Under the pieces are notes generated by a model, which did not search any database, had not been told where the DNA came from, and saw nothing but the letters and a program-made list of their open reading frames with translations. The translations under genes were made by a program, and so were the position numbers. A stretch of 64,000 nucleotides of DNA from Shumkonia mesophila (lineage in GTDB: Bacteria; Pseudomonadota; Alphaproteobacteria; Rhodospirillales; Shumkoniaceae), in assembly GCF_026163695.1 (NCBI RefSeq), contig NZ_JAOTID010000015.1, positions 62,001 through 126,000 on the forward strand, read 5' to 3'. Below are positions 42,963 through 51,775 of the stretch, one piece after another. Each line of letters opens with the position of its first letter. Positions within the stretch are counted from its first letter, which is position 1.

Positions 42963-43829
42963 ATGATGGAACAGACGATGATCGGCATGGATGGGGAGGG
43001 TGGCTTGAGCTTCGGCACCGACGATTCCGAGCCCCTTGGGCAGACCCCCGACGGCATTGCCGGCGCCGAGCCGCCGGCCAAGTTTGTATCGCGCGGCGTC
43101 GACGTGTTTTACGGCGCCAAGCAGGCGCTGTTTGGGATCGACATCGACATCATGCCCAACGAGGTGACGGCGCTGATCGGCCCCTCGGGCTGCGGCAAGT
43201 CGACCTTTCTGCGATGCCTCAACCGCATGAACGACATCATTGAGGGCTGCCGGGTTTCGGGCAGCATCCTTCTGGACGGCGAAGACGTTTATGCCCGGGC
43301 CATCGACGTCGTCCATCTCAGGGCGCGGGTCGGCATGGTATTCCAGAAGCCCAATCCGTTCCCCAAGTCGGTCTACGAGAACGTCGCCTACGGGCCGCGC
43401 ATCCACGGCCTGGCGGCGTCGCCGGCCGACATGGACGAGGTCGTGCGCACCAGCCTGGAGCGGGCCGGCCTGTGGGAGGAGGTGAAGGACCGCCTGCACG
43501 AGCCGGGGACCGGACTTTCCGGCGGCCAGCAGCAGCGGTTGTGCATCGCGCGCGCCATTGCGGTCGAGCCCGAGGTGATCCTGATGGACGAGCCGTGCTC
43601 GGCCTTGGACCCCATCGCCACCGCCAGGATCGAGGAACTGATCGACGAGCTTCGGACCAACTACACCATCGTCATCGTCACCCATAACATGCAGCAGGCC
43701 GCCCGCGTGTCGCAGCGCACCGCCTTCTTCCATCTCGGCAAGCTGATCGAATTCGGCGATACCGACCAGATCTTCACCAACCCGCGGGCCGAACGGACGC
43801 GGGACTACATCACCGGCCGGTTCGGCTAG
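42963..43829 (+). CDS. pstB: Phosphate ABC transporter ATPase PstB
   Basis: ATPase of about 288 residues. An N-terminal extension of some 40 residues precedes the ABC domain. Motifs are [19 protein letters not shown] (Walker A), [20 protein letters not shown] (Q-loop, typical of PstB), [15 protein letters not shown] (signature), [20 protein letters not shown] (Walker B) and [12 protein letters not shown] (switch). In-frame GTG (42945) and a second ATG (42966) are other possible starts. Confidence 0.94.
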   Translation: MMEQTMIGMDGEGGLSFGTDDSEPLGQTPDGIAGAEPPAKFVSRGVDVFYGAKQALFGIDIDIMPNEVTALIGPSGCGKSTFLRCLNRMNDIIEGCRVSGSILLDGEDVYARAIDVVHLRARVGMVFQKPNPFPKSVYENVAYGPRIHGLAASPADMDEVVRTSLERAGLWEEVKDRLHEPGTGLSGGQQQRLCIARAIAVEPEVILMDEPCSALDPIATARIEELIDELRTNYTIVIVTHNMQQAARVSQRTAFFHLGKLIEFGDTDQIFTNPRAERTRDYITGRFG

Positions 43830-43846
43830 GAGGCAGAGCGTCGTCC

Positions 43847-44554
43847 ATGCGCGAGACCCAGCACATCGTGAAGTCCTACGACGAGGAGCTCCAGTCCATC
43901 AGTACCCGCATCATCGAGATGGGCGGTCTGGTCGAGGCCCAGCTCGCCGACGCCATCGAGGCGGTGGTCAAGCGCAACGCCCAGCTTGGCGCCCAGACCG
44001 ACCAGCGCGACGCCCAGGTCGACGCCATGGAGCGCGAGATCGACGAGGCGGTGGTGCGCCTGCTGGCCCGCCGCCAGCCGATGGCCGACGACCTTCGCCA
44101 GGTTCTGGCGGCGCTCAAGATCGTCGGCATCCTGGAGCGGGTCGGCGACTATGCGGCCCACGTCGGAAAGCGCGCCGTCATGCTGGCGCAGGACCGCGAA
44201 ACCCCCGGGGTCGCGGTGATCGGGCGCATGGGCAAGATGGTGCGCGACCTGATCGGCGACGTGCTTGGCGCCTATGCAAGGCGCGATCCCGAACTGGCCC
44301 TTTCCGTCTGGCGGCGCGACCAGGATCTCGACCAACTGTACGCCAGCTTCTTCCGCGAGCTTTTGACGGCGATGGCCGAGGACCCGAAGAACATCAACGC
44401 CTGCATGCACCTGCTGTTCATCGCCAAGAACATCGAGCGGGTCGGCGATTTCGCCACCAACATCGCCGAGAACGTCCACTTCCTGGTGCTGGGCGTGTTG
44501 CCGGCCGGCAAGCGGCCGAAGGCCGCCAAGGGCGACTACTCCTTCGAGCAGTGA
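43847..44554 (+). CDS. phoU: Phosphate signalling protein PhoU
   Basis: Cytoplasmic helical protein of 235 residues with the two PhoU repeats. The start HIVKSYDEELQSISTRIIEM is typical. Metal-cluster type motifs are ILERVGDYAAHVGKRA in the first repeat and NIERVGDFATNIAENVHFLV in the second. It links Pst transport activity to PhoR inhibition. It starts 17 bases after pstB and precedes phoB by 17 bases. Confidence 0.95.
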   Translation: MRETQHIVKSYDEELQSISTRIIEMGGLVEAQLADAIEAVVKRNAQLGAQTDQRDAQVDAMEREIDEAVVRLLARRQPMADDLRQVLAALKIVGILERVGDYAAHVGKRAVMLAQDRETPGVAVIGRMGKMVRDLIGDVLGAYARRDPELALSVWRRDQDLDQLYASFFRELLTAMAEDPKNINACMHLLFIAKNIERVGDFATNIAENVHFLVLGVLPAGKRPKAAKGDYSFEQ

Positions 44555-44571
44555 GAGGGGCCGCTGTGATC

Positions 44572-45264
44572 ATGACATCGCAAATTCTGATCGTCGAGGA
44601 CGAGCCGGCGCTGGTCGCCATGCTGCGCTACAACCTGGAAAAGGAAGGCTACCAGGTCGAAGAGGCGGCCGACGGCGAGGAGGGGCTGCTCAAGGTCGAG
44701 GAGGCGGCGCCCGACCTCATCCTGCTCGACTGGATGCTGCCCCGCCTCTCGGGCATCGAGGTCTGCCGGCGCATCCGGCGCCGGCCCGAAACGCGCGACG
44801 TGCCGGTGATCATGCTGACGGCGCGCGGCGAGGAGGCCGATCGCGTGCGCGGCCTGGACACCGGCGCCGACGACTACGTGACCAAGCCGTTCTCGCCCAG
44901 CGAACTGATGGCCCGCATCCGGGCGCTTTTGCGCCGGGCCAGGCCGTCCTCGGCCCACGAGACGCTGAACTGCGGCGACCTGGTGATGGATCTGGCCGCC
45001 CACAAGGTGTGGCGCAGCGGCCGCTCGCTGAAACTGGGGCCCACCGAGTTCCGCCTGCTGCGCTATTTCCTGGAGCACGCCGGTCGCGTGCTGTCGCGCG
45101 AGCACCTGCTGGACGCCGTGTGGGGCCGCGACATCTATGTCGAGGAGCGCACCGTCGACGTCCATATCCGGCGCCTGCGCAAGGCGCTCAACATCGACGG
45201 CGAACCCGATCCCATCCGCACCGTCCGCTCGGCCGGCTATTCCCTGGAGATGGCCGACGGCTGA
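44572..45264 (+). CDS. phoB: Phosphate regulon response regulator PhoB
   Basis: OmpR-type response regulator of 230 residues. The receiver domain has the acidic pair ED (9-10 region IVEDEP), phospho-acceptor D53 in LILLDWMLPRLSG, T in VIMLTARGEE, and K in DYVTKPFSPSELMARI. The winged-helix output domain ends EERTVDVHIRRLRKALN and VRSAGYSLE. An in-frame GTG at 44566 is an alternative start after GAGAGGGG. It binds the Pho boxes described here. Confidence 0.95.
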   Translation: MTSQILIVEDEPALVAMLRYNLEKEGYQVEEAADGEEGLLKVEEAAPDLILLDWMLPRLSGIEVCRRIRRRPETRDVPVIMLTARGEEADRVRGLDTGADDYVTKPFSPSELMARIRALLRRARPSSAHETLNCGDLVMDLAAHKVWRSGRSLKLGPTEFRLLRYFLEHAGRVLSREHLLDAVWGRDIYVEERTVDVHIRRLRKALNIDGEPDPIRTVRSAGYSLEMADG

Positions 45265-45621
45265 GGAGCCCGAAGGCTGCCCTTGCCCCGCCATCGGAAC
45301 ATGCCCTCGGGCTCGTCCCGCCAGCCGCAGCGGGTACGATACCGGGGAAGCGAAAACAGGCTCACGACACTCGCTTCCGGGCGGGAGATCGAATGGACCG
45401 AAGGGTTACGATTCGTCTCCGGGCTGGGGGCCATTGAGCGCAGGCCCCCGCCCGGCTTGGCGAAGTGCCTCCCGGGGCGCTCCTTTCCGGCGATAGAGGC
45501 GGCGAGACGCTGTCATGATTCTCTACCTCTCAGAAGGGTTGCCGGCCGGTGCTGGGCGGCCTGTTCGATCTGGGTGCATTTTTCCCATCGCGCGCGCCTA
45601 TGCCGGGGCCGCGCCCGAGGA
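45265..45621. other. Intergenic stretch with no recognised gene
   Basis: About 350 bases between phoB and the convergent Rnk/GreA-like gene. Frames on both strands lack family features, and I see no intrinsic terminator with a T-run. Confidence 0.4.
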
Positions 45622-46032
45622 CTACTCGGCCGCATTGTCGTCCACTGAACGATTAACCTTGAGTATGGTGATCGTCCTCTGCTCGCCGCGCAGCGTGCGG
45701 AAATCTATCGACTGCCCTTCGGTGAGGCCGATCAGGGCGGCGCCGACCGGCGAAAGAACGGATATCTTGCCGGCGGCGATGTCCTCGTAGCGGGGGTAGA
45801 CCAGGGTAACGACCTGCCGGATGCCGGAATGGGCATAGGCGAACTCGACCCGGCTTCCCATGGTGATCGTATTGGGGGCGATCTGATCCGGGGCAACGAG
45901 CTTGGCGCGATCCAGTTCCCGCTCCAGGTACTCGCTGGAGTCCGGGAAGCTCGACCATACGATGCGAGCAAGGTTGGACAGGCGGGCGTGCTCGTGCCAA
46001 GTCATGACGATGGGTGGAAGAGCGTGTGGCAT
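45622..46032 (-). CDS. Rnk/GreA-like regulator
   Basis: Protein of 136 residues resembling Rnk, the nucleoside diphosphate kinase regulator of the GreA/GreB C-terminal family. A helical N-terminal arm (HARLSNLARIVWSS to EYLERELDRAKLV) precedes an FKBP-like domain: NTITMGSRVEFAYAHSG, VTLVYPRYED, ISVLSPVGAALIGLTEGQSI and RTLRGEQRTITIL. Rnk-type proteins bind RNA polymerase without the long GreA coiled-coil tip. The ATG at 46032 follows GAGGATTGG; a longer frame upstream has no site. Confidence 0.82.
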   Translation of the reverse strand: MPHALPPIVMTWHEHARLSNLARIVWSSFPDSSEYLERELDRAKLVAPDQIAPNTITMGSRVEFAYAHSGIRQVVTLVYPRYEDIAAGKISVLSPVGAALIGLTEGQSIDFRTLRGEQRTITILKVNRSVDDNAAE

Positions 46033-46322
46033 GTTCCAATCCTCAAACAGGCGGCGGCACCGTGGGCGCCATGGCCGCACACAGACTATCGGAGCGCTAC
46101 TCCGAACAATGGGCATCAGACGAGGATGACGGATTGATACCGCCCGGTTCCCCGGGCCGGTGTCGCCTTATGAACGCGGCGACAGATCGACCCGGGGCCA
46201 CTGGCCAACTTTGAGTTGGCCATGGCGAAGGAGCTGCGCACGACGGGCGATCATCTTCAACATGGCTGCCAAGATACCAGATTTGGCGCACTTTTCAAGC
46301 CACACCCCGGGCGGTCTCGGGG

Positions 46323-47006
46323 TCATTCGGTGATGTCCGACGGGCGGCCGAAGAGGTCCATCTGCACGGTATCGAGGTGTTCGCGCATGGCCGCCTCGGC
46401 CCCTGCGCGATCGCGGTTGGCGATGGTTTCGACGCAGCGCGCGTGCTGGCCGTTATAGATCTTCTGGCGCTCGCGGGTGAGCGAGGCCTCCTTGAGCCGG
46501 CCCCACAGCTTGTCTTCGCGCAGTGCCGTCAGGGCCTTCAGCATGGCGTTCAGCACCGCGCTGTGCGAGGCCTCGGCGACCGCCTCGTGCAGGGTGCCGT
46601 CCCACAGTTCGTAGGTCTTGAGGTCGAGGGCGGCGGCGCCCTTTTCCAGGCAGCGCTGGAGATGCGCGATGTCGCCGGCGGTGGCGCGCAGGGCGGCCAG
46701 TCCGGCCACCTTGGGCTCGATGATAAGGCGGGTTTCCATGATCTCGTTCGGGTTGGTCGCCTTCATCAGCAGCGAAAGCGCCGGCGCCTCGGCCGGCGAG
46801 CGATGGCCGACGAAGGTGCCCTGACCGACGTGGCGCCAGATCTTGCCCTCGGCCTCCAGCACGGCCAGGGCCTGACGCAGGTTGGTCCGGGTCGTTCCCA
46901 GCTCGGCCGCCAGCTCGCGTTCCGGCGGCAGGCGGGACTGGGCGGGAAAGCGCCCCGAGTCGAGAAGCTCGTTCAGGCGGTTCAGCAGATCGTCCGTGCG
47001 GGTCAT
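46323..47006 (-). CDS. FadR-type GntR regulator (FCD domain)
   Basis: Repressor-type regulator of 227 residues. The winged helix reads QSRLPPERELAAELGTTRTN and LRQALAVLEAEGKIW to GQGTFVG; the C-terminal FCD domain has RLIIEPKVAGLAALRAT, then LWDGTLHEAVAEASHS with the metal-binding H, and a late ARCVETIANRDRAGAEAAMR. The ATG at 47006 follows AGGACG. It is divergent from the FAH, IDH-like and TctCBA operon, and the ACCAAT/ATTGGT dyads in the gap are its likely operators. Confidence 0.9.
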   Translation of the reverse strand: MTRTDDLLNRLNELLDSGRFPAQSRLPPERELAAELGTTRTNLRQALAVLEAEGKIWRHVGQGTFVGHRSPAEAPALSLLMKATNPNEIMETRLIIEPKVAGLAALRATAGDIAHLQRCLEKGAAALDLKTYELWDGTLHEAVAEASHSAVLNAMLKALTALREDKLWGRLKEASLTRERQKIYNGQHARCVETIANRDRAGAEAAMREHLDTVQMDLFGRPSDITE

Positions 47007-47017
47007 CGTCCTATTAA

Positions 47018-47066
47018 ACCAATCCCATAATTGGTCTGCAATCAAAACCAATCTGACACTTGGTTT
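47018..47066. promoter_or_regulatory. Two dyad operators before the FadR-type gene
   Basis: ACCAAT-N6-ATTGGT (47018-47035) and AAACCAA-N8-TTGGTTT (47045-47066) share the core ACCAA/TTGGT and recur before the divergent operon at 47330. Probable binding sites of the FadR-type regulator. Confidence 0.55.
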
Positions 47067-47186
47067 GTATTTCCATCGCCGGTTCCGGCGGTGGAAAAGA
47101 TGTTGGTCGAGGCGTGATGGTTCCAGAAGGCACCAGGAAATACCTGCCTTCGATCCGATATGACAACTTTTGCATGTTTTTAACCC

Positions 47187-47200
47187 GTTGTAAATACAAC
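47187..47200. promoter_or_regulatory. Palindrome in the divergent gap
   Basis: GTTGTA-AA-TACAAC, perfect 6-bp arms. It resembles sites of some GntR regulators but differs from the ACCAAT/ATTGGT dyads, so its binder is unknown. Confidence 0.35.
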
Positions 47201-47324
47201 ATCTATGATGCATATAGCCGGTCATCACGGCCGTTTCGGCGAAAGGGGTGCGAGGCTCCACCCCTGGCCGCGCCGCCGACGATGCGGCGGCGAAAGATCG
47301 CCGGATCGGGTCCGCCGTCGCCGG

Positions 47325-47351
47325 TTGACACCAATATTTCATTGGTATAGC
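47325..47351 (+). promoter_or_regulatory. Promoter with overlapping operator for the FAH operon
   Basis: TTGACA (47325-47330) and TATAGC (47346-47351) look like a -35 and -10 with a 15-base spacer. The dyad ACCAAT-N5-ATTGGT (47330-47346) fills the spacer, so a bound regulator would block the polymerase. Confidence 0.5.
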
Positions 47352-47382
47352 TTTTCTTGGTTGTCTGACGGAAGGATGAACC

Positions 47383-48267
47383 ATGCGTTTCGTGACTTTC
47401 TCCCATGCGGGGGCAAAAAACCGGCCGGGCGTCATCGATGCCGCCGGCCAGACCATCGTCGATCTCGGCGAGGAAGGGATTGCCGACCTCAACGCCCTCA
47501 TCCTGCAGGGCGAGGCCGGGCTTCAAACCGCCCGCCGGGCACTCGAGCAGCCCAAGCGGAAGGTGCCGCTGGCCGAGGCCGCGCTCGGCGCGCCGATCCC
47601 CAGGCCCCGGCGCAACATCATGTGCGTCGGCAAGAACTACTTCGAACATTCCAAGGAGTTCGAGAAGAGCGGCTTCGATTCGACCTCGGGCGGCCAGGCC
47701 GTTCCCGACGCGCCGGTGATCTTCACCAAGGCGCCGTCTTCCGTCTCCGCCCCCGGCGCCGAGATTCCGTCCTATCTCGATCCCAGCCAGTCGACCGACT
47801 ACGAGGGCGAGCTTGGCGTTGTCATCGGGCGCGGCGGGCGCGGCATCGCCAAGGCGGCGGCATATGGCCACGTCTTCGGCTACGTCATCCTCAACGACGT
47901 CACCGCGCGCAAGCTGCAAAGCCAGCACAAGCAGTGGTTCCTGGGCAAAAGCGTCGACGGCTTCTGCCCGATGGGTCCCTATCTGGTGACCGCCGACGAG
48001 GTGGGCGACGTGACCAAGCTGGTACTGACCACCGAGGTCAACGGAGAGGAGCGCCAGAAGGGTGTGGTCTCCGACCTCATCTTCGACATTCCCACCATCA
48101 TCGAGACGATTTCCCGGACCATGACGCTGGAGCCCGGCGACGTCATCGCCACCGGCACGCCGGCCGGCGTCGGCATCGGCTTCACGCCGCCCAAGTTCCT
48201 GAAGAAGGGCGATGTCGTGCGCATCGCCATCACCGGCCTGGGCGTTTTGGAAAACCCGGTGGCCTGA
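47383..48267 (+). CDS. Fumarylacetoacetate hydrolase family protein, copy 1
   Basis: Enzyme of 294 residues. The C-terminal FAH domain has the catalytic region MCVGKNYFEHSKEF with its His, the metal ligands in DYEGELGVVIG (E-x-E) and LNDVTAR (Asp), and the closing GDVIATGTPAGVGIGF. The family splits or isomerises beta-diketo acids such as acylpyruvates and 2-hydroxyhepta-2,4-dienedioate. It is first in the operon controlled by the divergent FadR-type regulator. A second FAH gene follows 36 bases downstream. The substrate is unknown. Confidence 0.9.
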   Translation: MRFVTFSHAGAKNRPGVIDAAGQTIVDLGEEGIADLNALILQGEAGLQTARRALEQPKRKVPLAEAALGAPIPRPRRNIMCVGKNYFEHSKEFEKSGFDSTSGGQAVPDAPVIFTKAPSSVSAPGAEIPSYLDPSQSTDYEGELGVVIGRGGRGIAKAAAYGHVFGYVILNDVTARKLQSQHKQWFLGKSVDGFCPMGPYLVTADEVGDVTKLVLTTEVNGEERQKGVVSDLIFDIPTIIETISRTMTLEPGDVIATGTPAGVGIGFTPPKFLKKGDVVRIAITGLGVLENPVA

Positions 48268-48303
48268 CGGCGCCCGCAGATCAGAAAGAGCGAGGAAAAG
48301 CGA

Positions 48304-49254
48304 ATGAGACTTGCCATGTTCCAGGGTCAGGGCGACCCGCGGCTGGGCGCCGTTGAGGGGGAGGCCGTCGTCGACCTCAACCTGGCCTACGAAGCGATGC
48401 TGACCGCCAAGGGCGACCTTCGGGCGCGCGCCAAGGCCGATGCCGTGGTCCCGGCCGAAACCGTCGCCTTCCTGCGCGGCGGCGACGATTCGCTGGCGGC
48501 GGCGCAGGCCGCGCTGACGTGGGCGGCGGCGCGGAACGGCGCCATGCTGAAGGTCAGGAACACGCCGGTGGTGCGGCCGCTGAAGGACGTCAAGCTGCTG
48601 GCGCCGGTCATGAAGCCCGAGAAGATCATCTGCGTGGCCCACAACTACCACGACTTCCTCAAGGAGCTGGGGATGAAGCCGCACCCGATTCCGCGCATCT
48701 TCTCGAAGTTCGCCAACGCGGTGTGCGCGTGGGACGACCCCGTCATCCGCCCGAAGATGAGCCGGCAGCTGGGCTACGAGGCGGAATTGGCCTTCGTCAT
48801 CGGCAAGCGCTGCAAGAACGTGCCCGAGGAGAAGGCCTACGATGTCATCGCCGGCTATATGACGTTCAACGACATCAGCGCCAGCGACTGCACCAAGTCC
48901 GACGTCCAGAACACCCGCGGCAAGGGCTTCGACACTTTCGCCCCGATGGGGCCCTGCCTGGTCACCGCCGACGAGGTGGCCGATCCGCACGACCTCAAGG
49001 TCGAGCTTCGCGTCAACGGCCGGGTGCTGCAAAGCTCGAACACCCGCGAGCTGGTCCACAACGTGCCGCAACTGCTGTCGTTCTGCTCGCAGGTCTTCAC
49101 GCTGGAGCCGGGCGACGTGGTGGCGACGGGAACCCCCGGGGGGCTTGCCAAGGACCGCAATCCGCCGACCTTCATGGAGCCGGGCGACGTGATGGAGACC
49201 GAGATCGGCGATCTGGGCGTCATGCGCAACCCGATTGCCGAGGAGGACGCCTGA
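48304..49254 (+). CDS. Fumarylacetoacetate hydrolase family protein, copy 2
   Basis: Second FAH-family enzyme, 316 residues. Landmarks are ICVAHNYHDFLKELG, the metal-binding GYEAELAFVIGKR and TFNDISASD, and GDVVATGTPGGLAKDR near the end. It differs considerably from the upstream copy, so the two probably act on successive intermediates. Preceded by GAGGAAAAG. The neighbouring IDH-like gene and TctCBA set suggest breakdown of a carboxylate. Confidence 0.9.
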   Translation: MRLAMFQGQGDPRLGAVEGEAVVDLNLAYEAMLTAKGDLRARAKADAVVPAETVAFLRGGDDSLAAAQAALTWAAARNGAMLKVRNTPVVRPLKDVKLLAPVMKPEKIICVAHNYHDFLKELGMKPHPIPRIFSKFANAVCAWDDPVIRPKMSRQLGYEAELAFVIGKRCKNVPEEKAYDVIAGYMTFNDISASDCTKSDVQNTRGKGFDTFAPMGPCLVTADEVADPHDLKVELRVNGRVLQSSNTRELVHNVPQLLSFCSQVFTLEPGDVVATGTPGGLAKDRNPPTFMEPGDVMETEIGDLGVMRNPIAEEDA

Positions 49255-49334
49255 GGAAGGGCGCCGCCGCCGATGCCGGGCACACCCCCGGGCGACCGAC
49301 CGGCCGCCCGGGTCACGGAGGGGAAGAGGGCCGC

Positions 49335-50546
49335 ATGAAGCGCATCAAGGTTGAAAACCCGATCGTCGAACTGGACGGCGACGAGATGGCCCGCGTGGTG
49401 TGGGGCTGGATCAAGGAGACGCTGGTTCTTCCCTACCTCGACGTGAACCTGCTTTATTACGACCTCGGCCTGCCGCACCGCGACGCCACCGACGATGCGG
49501 TAACCACCGAGGCCGCCGAGGCGATCAAGGCCCATCACGTCGGCGTCAAATGCGCGGCCATCAACCCGGACCAGGCGCGGGTCAAGGAATACGGGCTCAA
49601 GAAGGCCTGGCGTTCGCCCAATGCCCACGTGCGCAACGTCGTCGGCGGCACGCTGTTCCGCGAGCCGGTGGTCTGCAAGAATGTGCCGCGCCGGGTGGCG
49701 GGCTGGGCCAAGCCCATCGTCGTCGCCCGCCACGCCTTCGCCGACGAATTCGCGGCGACCGATTTCCTGGTGCCGGGCCCCGGCACGTTCAGCGTCCGCT
49801 TCGTGCCGAAGGATGGCGGCGAGACCATCGAGCATACGGTGCTGGAGTTTCCCAGCTCCGGCATCGCGCTGGGCATGTACAACCTCGATTCCTCGATCGA
49901 AGGGTTCGCGCGGGCCTCGATGACCTATGGCCTGGATGTCGGCTATCCGGTCTACCTCGGCACCAAGAACACCGCGCTCAAGGTCTATGACAATCGCTTC
50001 AAGGAGATCTTCCAGCGCATCTACGAGGCCGAATTCAAGGCCCGCTTCGAGGCCAAGGGCATCTTCTACGAGCACCGGCTGGTCGACGAACTGGCCGCCT
50101 TCGCCATCAAGTCCTCCGGCGGCTTCGTCTACGCCTGCCGCAACCGCGACGGCGATATCCAGTCGGACATGGTGGCCGAGGGCTTCGGTTCCCTGGGCCT
50201 CATGGCCTCGATCCTGATGACGCCGGATGGGCGCACGGTGCAGACCGAGGCGGCGCACGGCACCATCACGCGGCATTACCGCCTGCATCAGGCGGGCAAG
50301 GAGACGTCGACCAATCCGGTGGCCTCCATCGTCGCCTGGGCTCGGGCGCTCGACTTCCGGGGCCGCTTCGACGGAACGCCCGATGTCCGCCAATTCGCCC
50401 AGGCCCTGGAATCGGCCTGCGTGCAGACCATCGAGTCGGGCGTCATGACCAAGGACCTGGCGATCCTGGTCGGCCCGGGCCAGCCATGGATGACGACCAA
50501 ACAATTCCTGGACGCGGTCGACCAGACGCTGCGGGAGAAGCTGTAG
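49335..50546 (+). CDS. Isocitrate dehydrogenase-like protein with altered active-site residues
   Basis: Dimeric-type (eukaryote-like) NADP isocitrate dehydrogenase homologue of 403 residues. Numbering matches human IDH1 in the first 150 residues. R100, R109, R132, the lysine in GTKNTALK, D252-type LVDE, NRDGDIQSD and EAAHGTITRHYR are kept. Residues that differ from IDH1 as I recall it are T75 to A, T77 to N, G97-T98 to A-H, and catalytic Y139 to F. A different hydroxy acid substrate is likely. It sits among FAH hydrolases and a TctCBA transporter rather than with citric-acid-cycle genes. Starts at ATG after GAAGAGGG. Confidence 0.8.
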   Translation: MKRIKVENPIVELDGDEMARVVWGWIKETLVLPYLDVNLLYYDLGLPHRDATDDAVTTEAAEAIKAHHVGVKCAAINPDQARVKEYGLKKAWRSPNAHVRNVVGGTLFREPVVCKNVPRRVAGWAKPIVVARHAFADEFAATDFLVPGPGTFSVRFVPKDGGETIEHTVLEFPSSGIALGMYNLDSSIEGFARASMTYGLDVGYPVYLGTKNTALKVYDNRFKEIFQRIYEAEFKARFEAKGIFYEHRLVDELAAFAIKSSGGFVYACRNRDGDIQSDMVAEGFGSLGLMASILMTPDGRTVQTEAAHGTITRHYRLHQAGKETSTNPVASIVAWARALDFRGRFDGTPDVRQFAQALESACVQTIESGVMTKDLAILVGPGQPWMTTKQFLDAVDQTLREKL

Positions 50547-50636
50547 GCCGGGAGGGGGGCGTGGCGGCCCCGGCGTCCGCCGAGAAGACATCGAAAAACA
50601 CCGTGACGAGGCTTTAGGCAAAGGGAGTGTCAGGAG

Positions 50637-51662
50637 ATGCAAGACTTCACGATCACACCGACCCGCCGTTCCTTCCTCAGGGGAAGCGCCGCGGTTGCGG
50701 GCGCGGGCATCCTGTCGGCGAGCCCGTTCCGCAAGACTTGGGCGGCGGCGTTCCCGGAACGCAACATCCAGATCCTGATTCCGACCGGCGAGGGCGGCGG
50801 CGCCGACCGCGACGCGCGCATGTTCTCCACCGTCTGGCGGAAGTACCTCAACACCAACTTCGAGTATTCGTACTATCCCGGCGCCGCCGGCCAGGTCGGC
50901 TACGAGTTCTACGCCGCCAAGTCGGAACCCGACTGCTACAACCTGCTGTTCGGCAACCTGGGGCCTGAAATCATCATGCAGGCCATGCAGAAGCCGAAGG
51001 CGAAGCTGGGCAAGGATTTCATCTACTTCTGCCAGACCACCGACGAAACCATGTGCGTCTTCGTCGGCAAGAACAGCAAGATCAAAACGATCGAGCAACT
51101 GGTCGACGAGGCCAAGAAGCGGGTGGTTACCGTCGCCACCAGCCGCCTGCCGCACCCTGCCTCGATCGGCGTCCTCGCCCTGGGCGAGGCGACCGGCGCC
51201 AAGTTCCAGCTGGTGCCTTTCGGCGGCGGCAATCCGTCGGCGATGGCGGCGATCACCGGCGAGGTCGACTGCTGCACGCTGCCCATCACCAACGCCATCC
51301 AGTTGGACAAGGAGGTGTTGATCCTGACGGTGTTCTCCAAGAAGAATGTGTTCGGCGAAATGGCCGACAACGCGCCGCCGGTCAACGACGTGTTCGGCAC
51401 CAAGATCCCGGAACTGAGCTCCAGCCGGGGCTTCGCCATCCACGTCAAGGCCATCGAGACCTATCCGGACCGCTTCAAGACCATCGAGGAAAGCGTCAAG
51501 AAGGCGGCCCTCGATCCGGAATATGCCGATCTGGTGGAAAAGGCCGGCATGCCGCGCAGCTTCGTGCGCTACGGCGGGCGTGAGGAAACGGTCGCCTTCG
51601 CCGAGGAGATGCTGGCCCTGGCCGAGAAGTACGGTTCGCTGCTGGCCGCGAAGAAAAAATAG
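50637..51662 (+). CDS. tctC: TctC-like substrate-binding protein with Tat signal, set 3
   Basis: Binding protein of 341 residues. The N-terminus is a twin-arginine signal: TRRSFLRGSAAVAGAGIL, then a cut near TWAA-AFPERN. The mature part follows the TctC plan (NIQILIPTGEGGGADRDARM, with the ligand loop), but is divergent and contains several cysteines (near YFCQTTDETMC and VDCCTLP). Tat export implies folding or cofactor loading in the cytoplasm. A hairpin follows the gene. Confidence 0.85.
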   Translation: MQDFTITPTRRSFLRGSAAVAGAGILSASPFRKTWAAAFPERNIQILIPTGEGGGADRDARMFSTVWRKYLNTNFEYSYYPGAAGQVGYEFYAAKSEPDCYNLLFGNLGPEIIMQAMQKPKAKLGKDFIYFCQTTDETMCVFVGKNSKIKTIEQLVDEAKKRVVTVATSRLPHPASIGVLALGEATGAKFQLVPFGGGNPSAMAAITGEVDCCTLPITNAIQLDKEVLILTVFSKKNVFGEMADNAPPVNDVFGTKIPELSSSRGFAIHVKAIETYPDRFKTIEESVKKAALDPEYADLVEKAGMPRSFVRYGGREETVAFAEEMLALAEKYGSLLAAKKK

Positions 51663-51673
51663 GACATGGCGGC

Positions 51674-51700
51674 TGGAGCCCGGATGGCGCCCGGGCTCCA
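51674..51700 (+). other. Intercistronic hairpin after tctC (set 3)
   Basis: TGGAGCCCGG and CCGGGCTCCA form a perfect 10-bp stem with a 7-base loop, 11 bases after the stop. Sixth of six hairpins behind binding-protein genes. Confidence 0.65.
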
Positions 51701-51775
51701 CCGTCTTCCGGCAGACTTTCCTGGCCGGCGCCGGCAGGGGGCGGGCGCTCTTCAACACGTTCGGGGTTCTTGATC

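Noticed and set aside
46033-46322. Short frames between the Rnk-like gene and the FadR-type gene
   Set aside because: Neither strand gives a frame with a ribosome site or family feature; the stretch was left as non-coding.
48855-51758. A 967-codon antisense frame across the FAH, IDH-like and TctC genes
   Set aside because: It runs opposite to three well-supported genes and shows no family feature.
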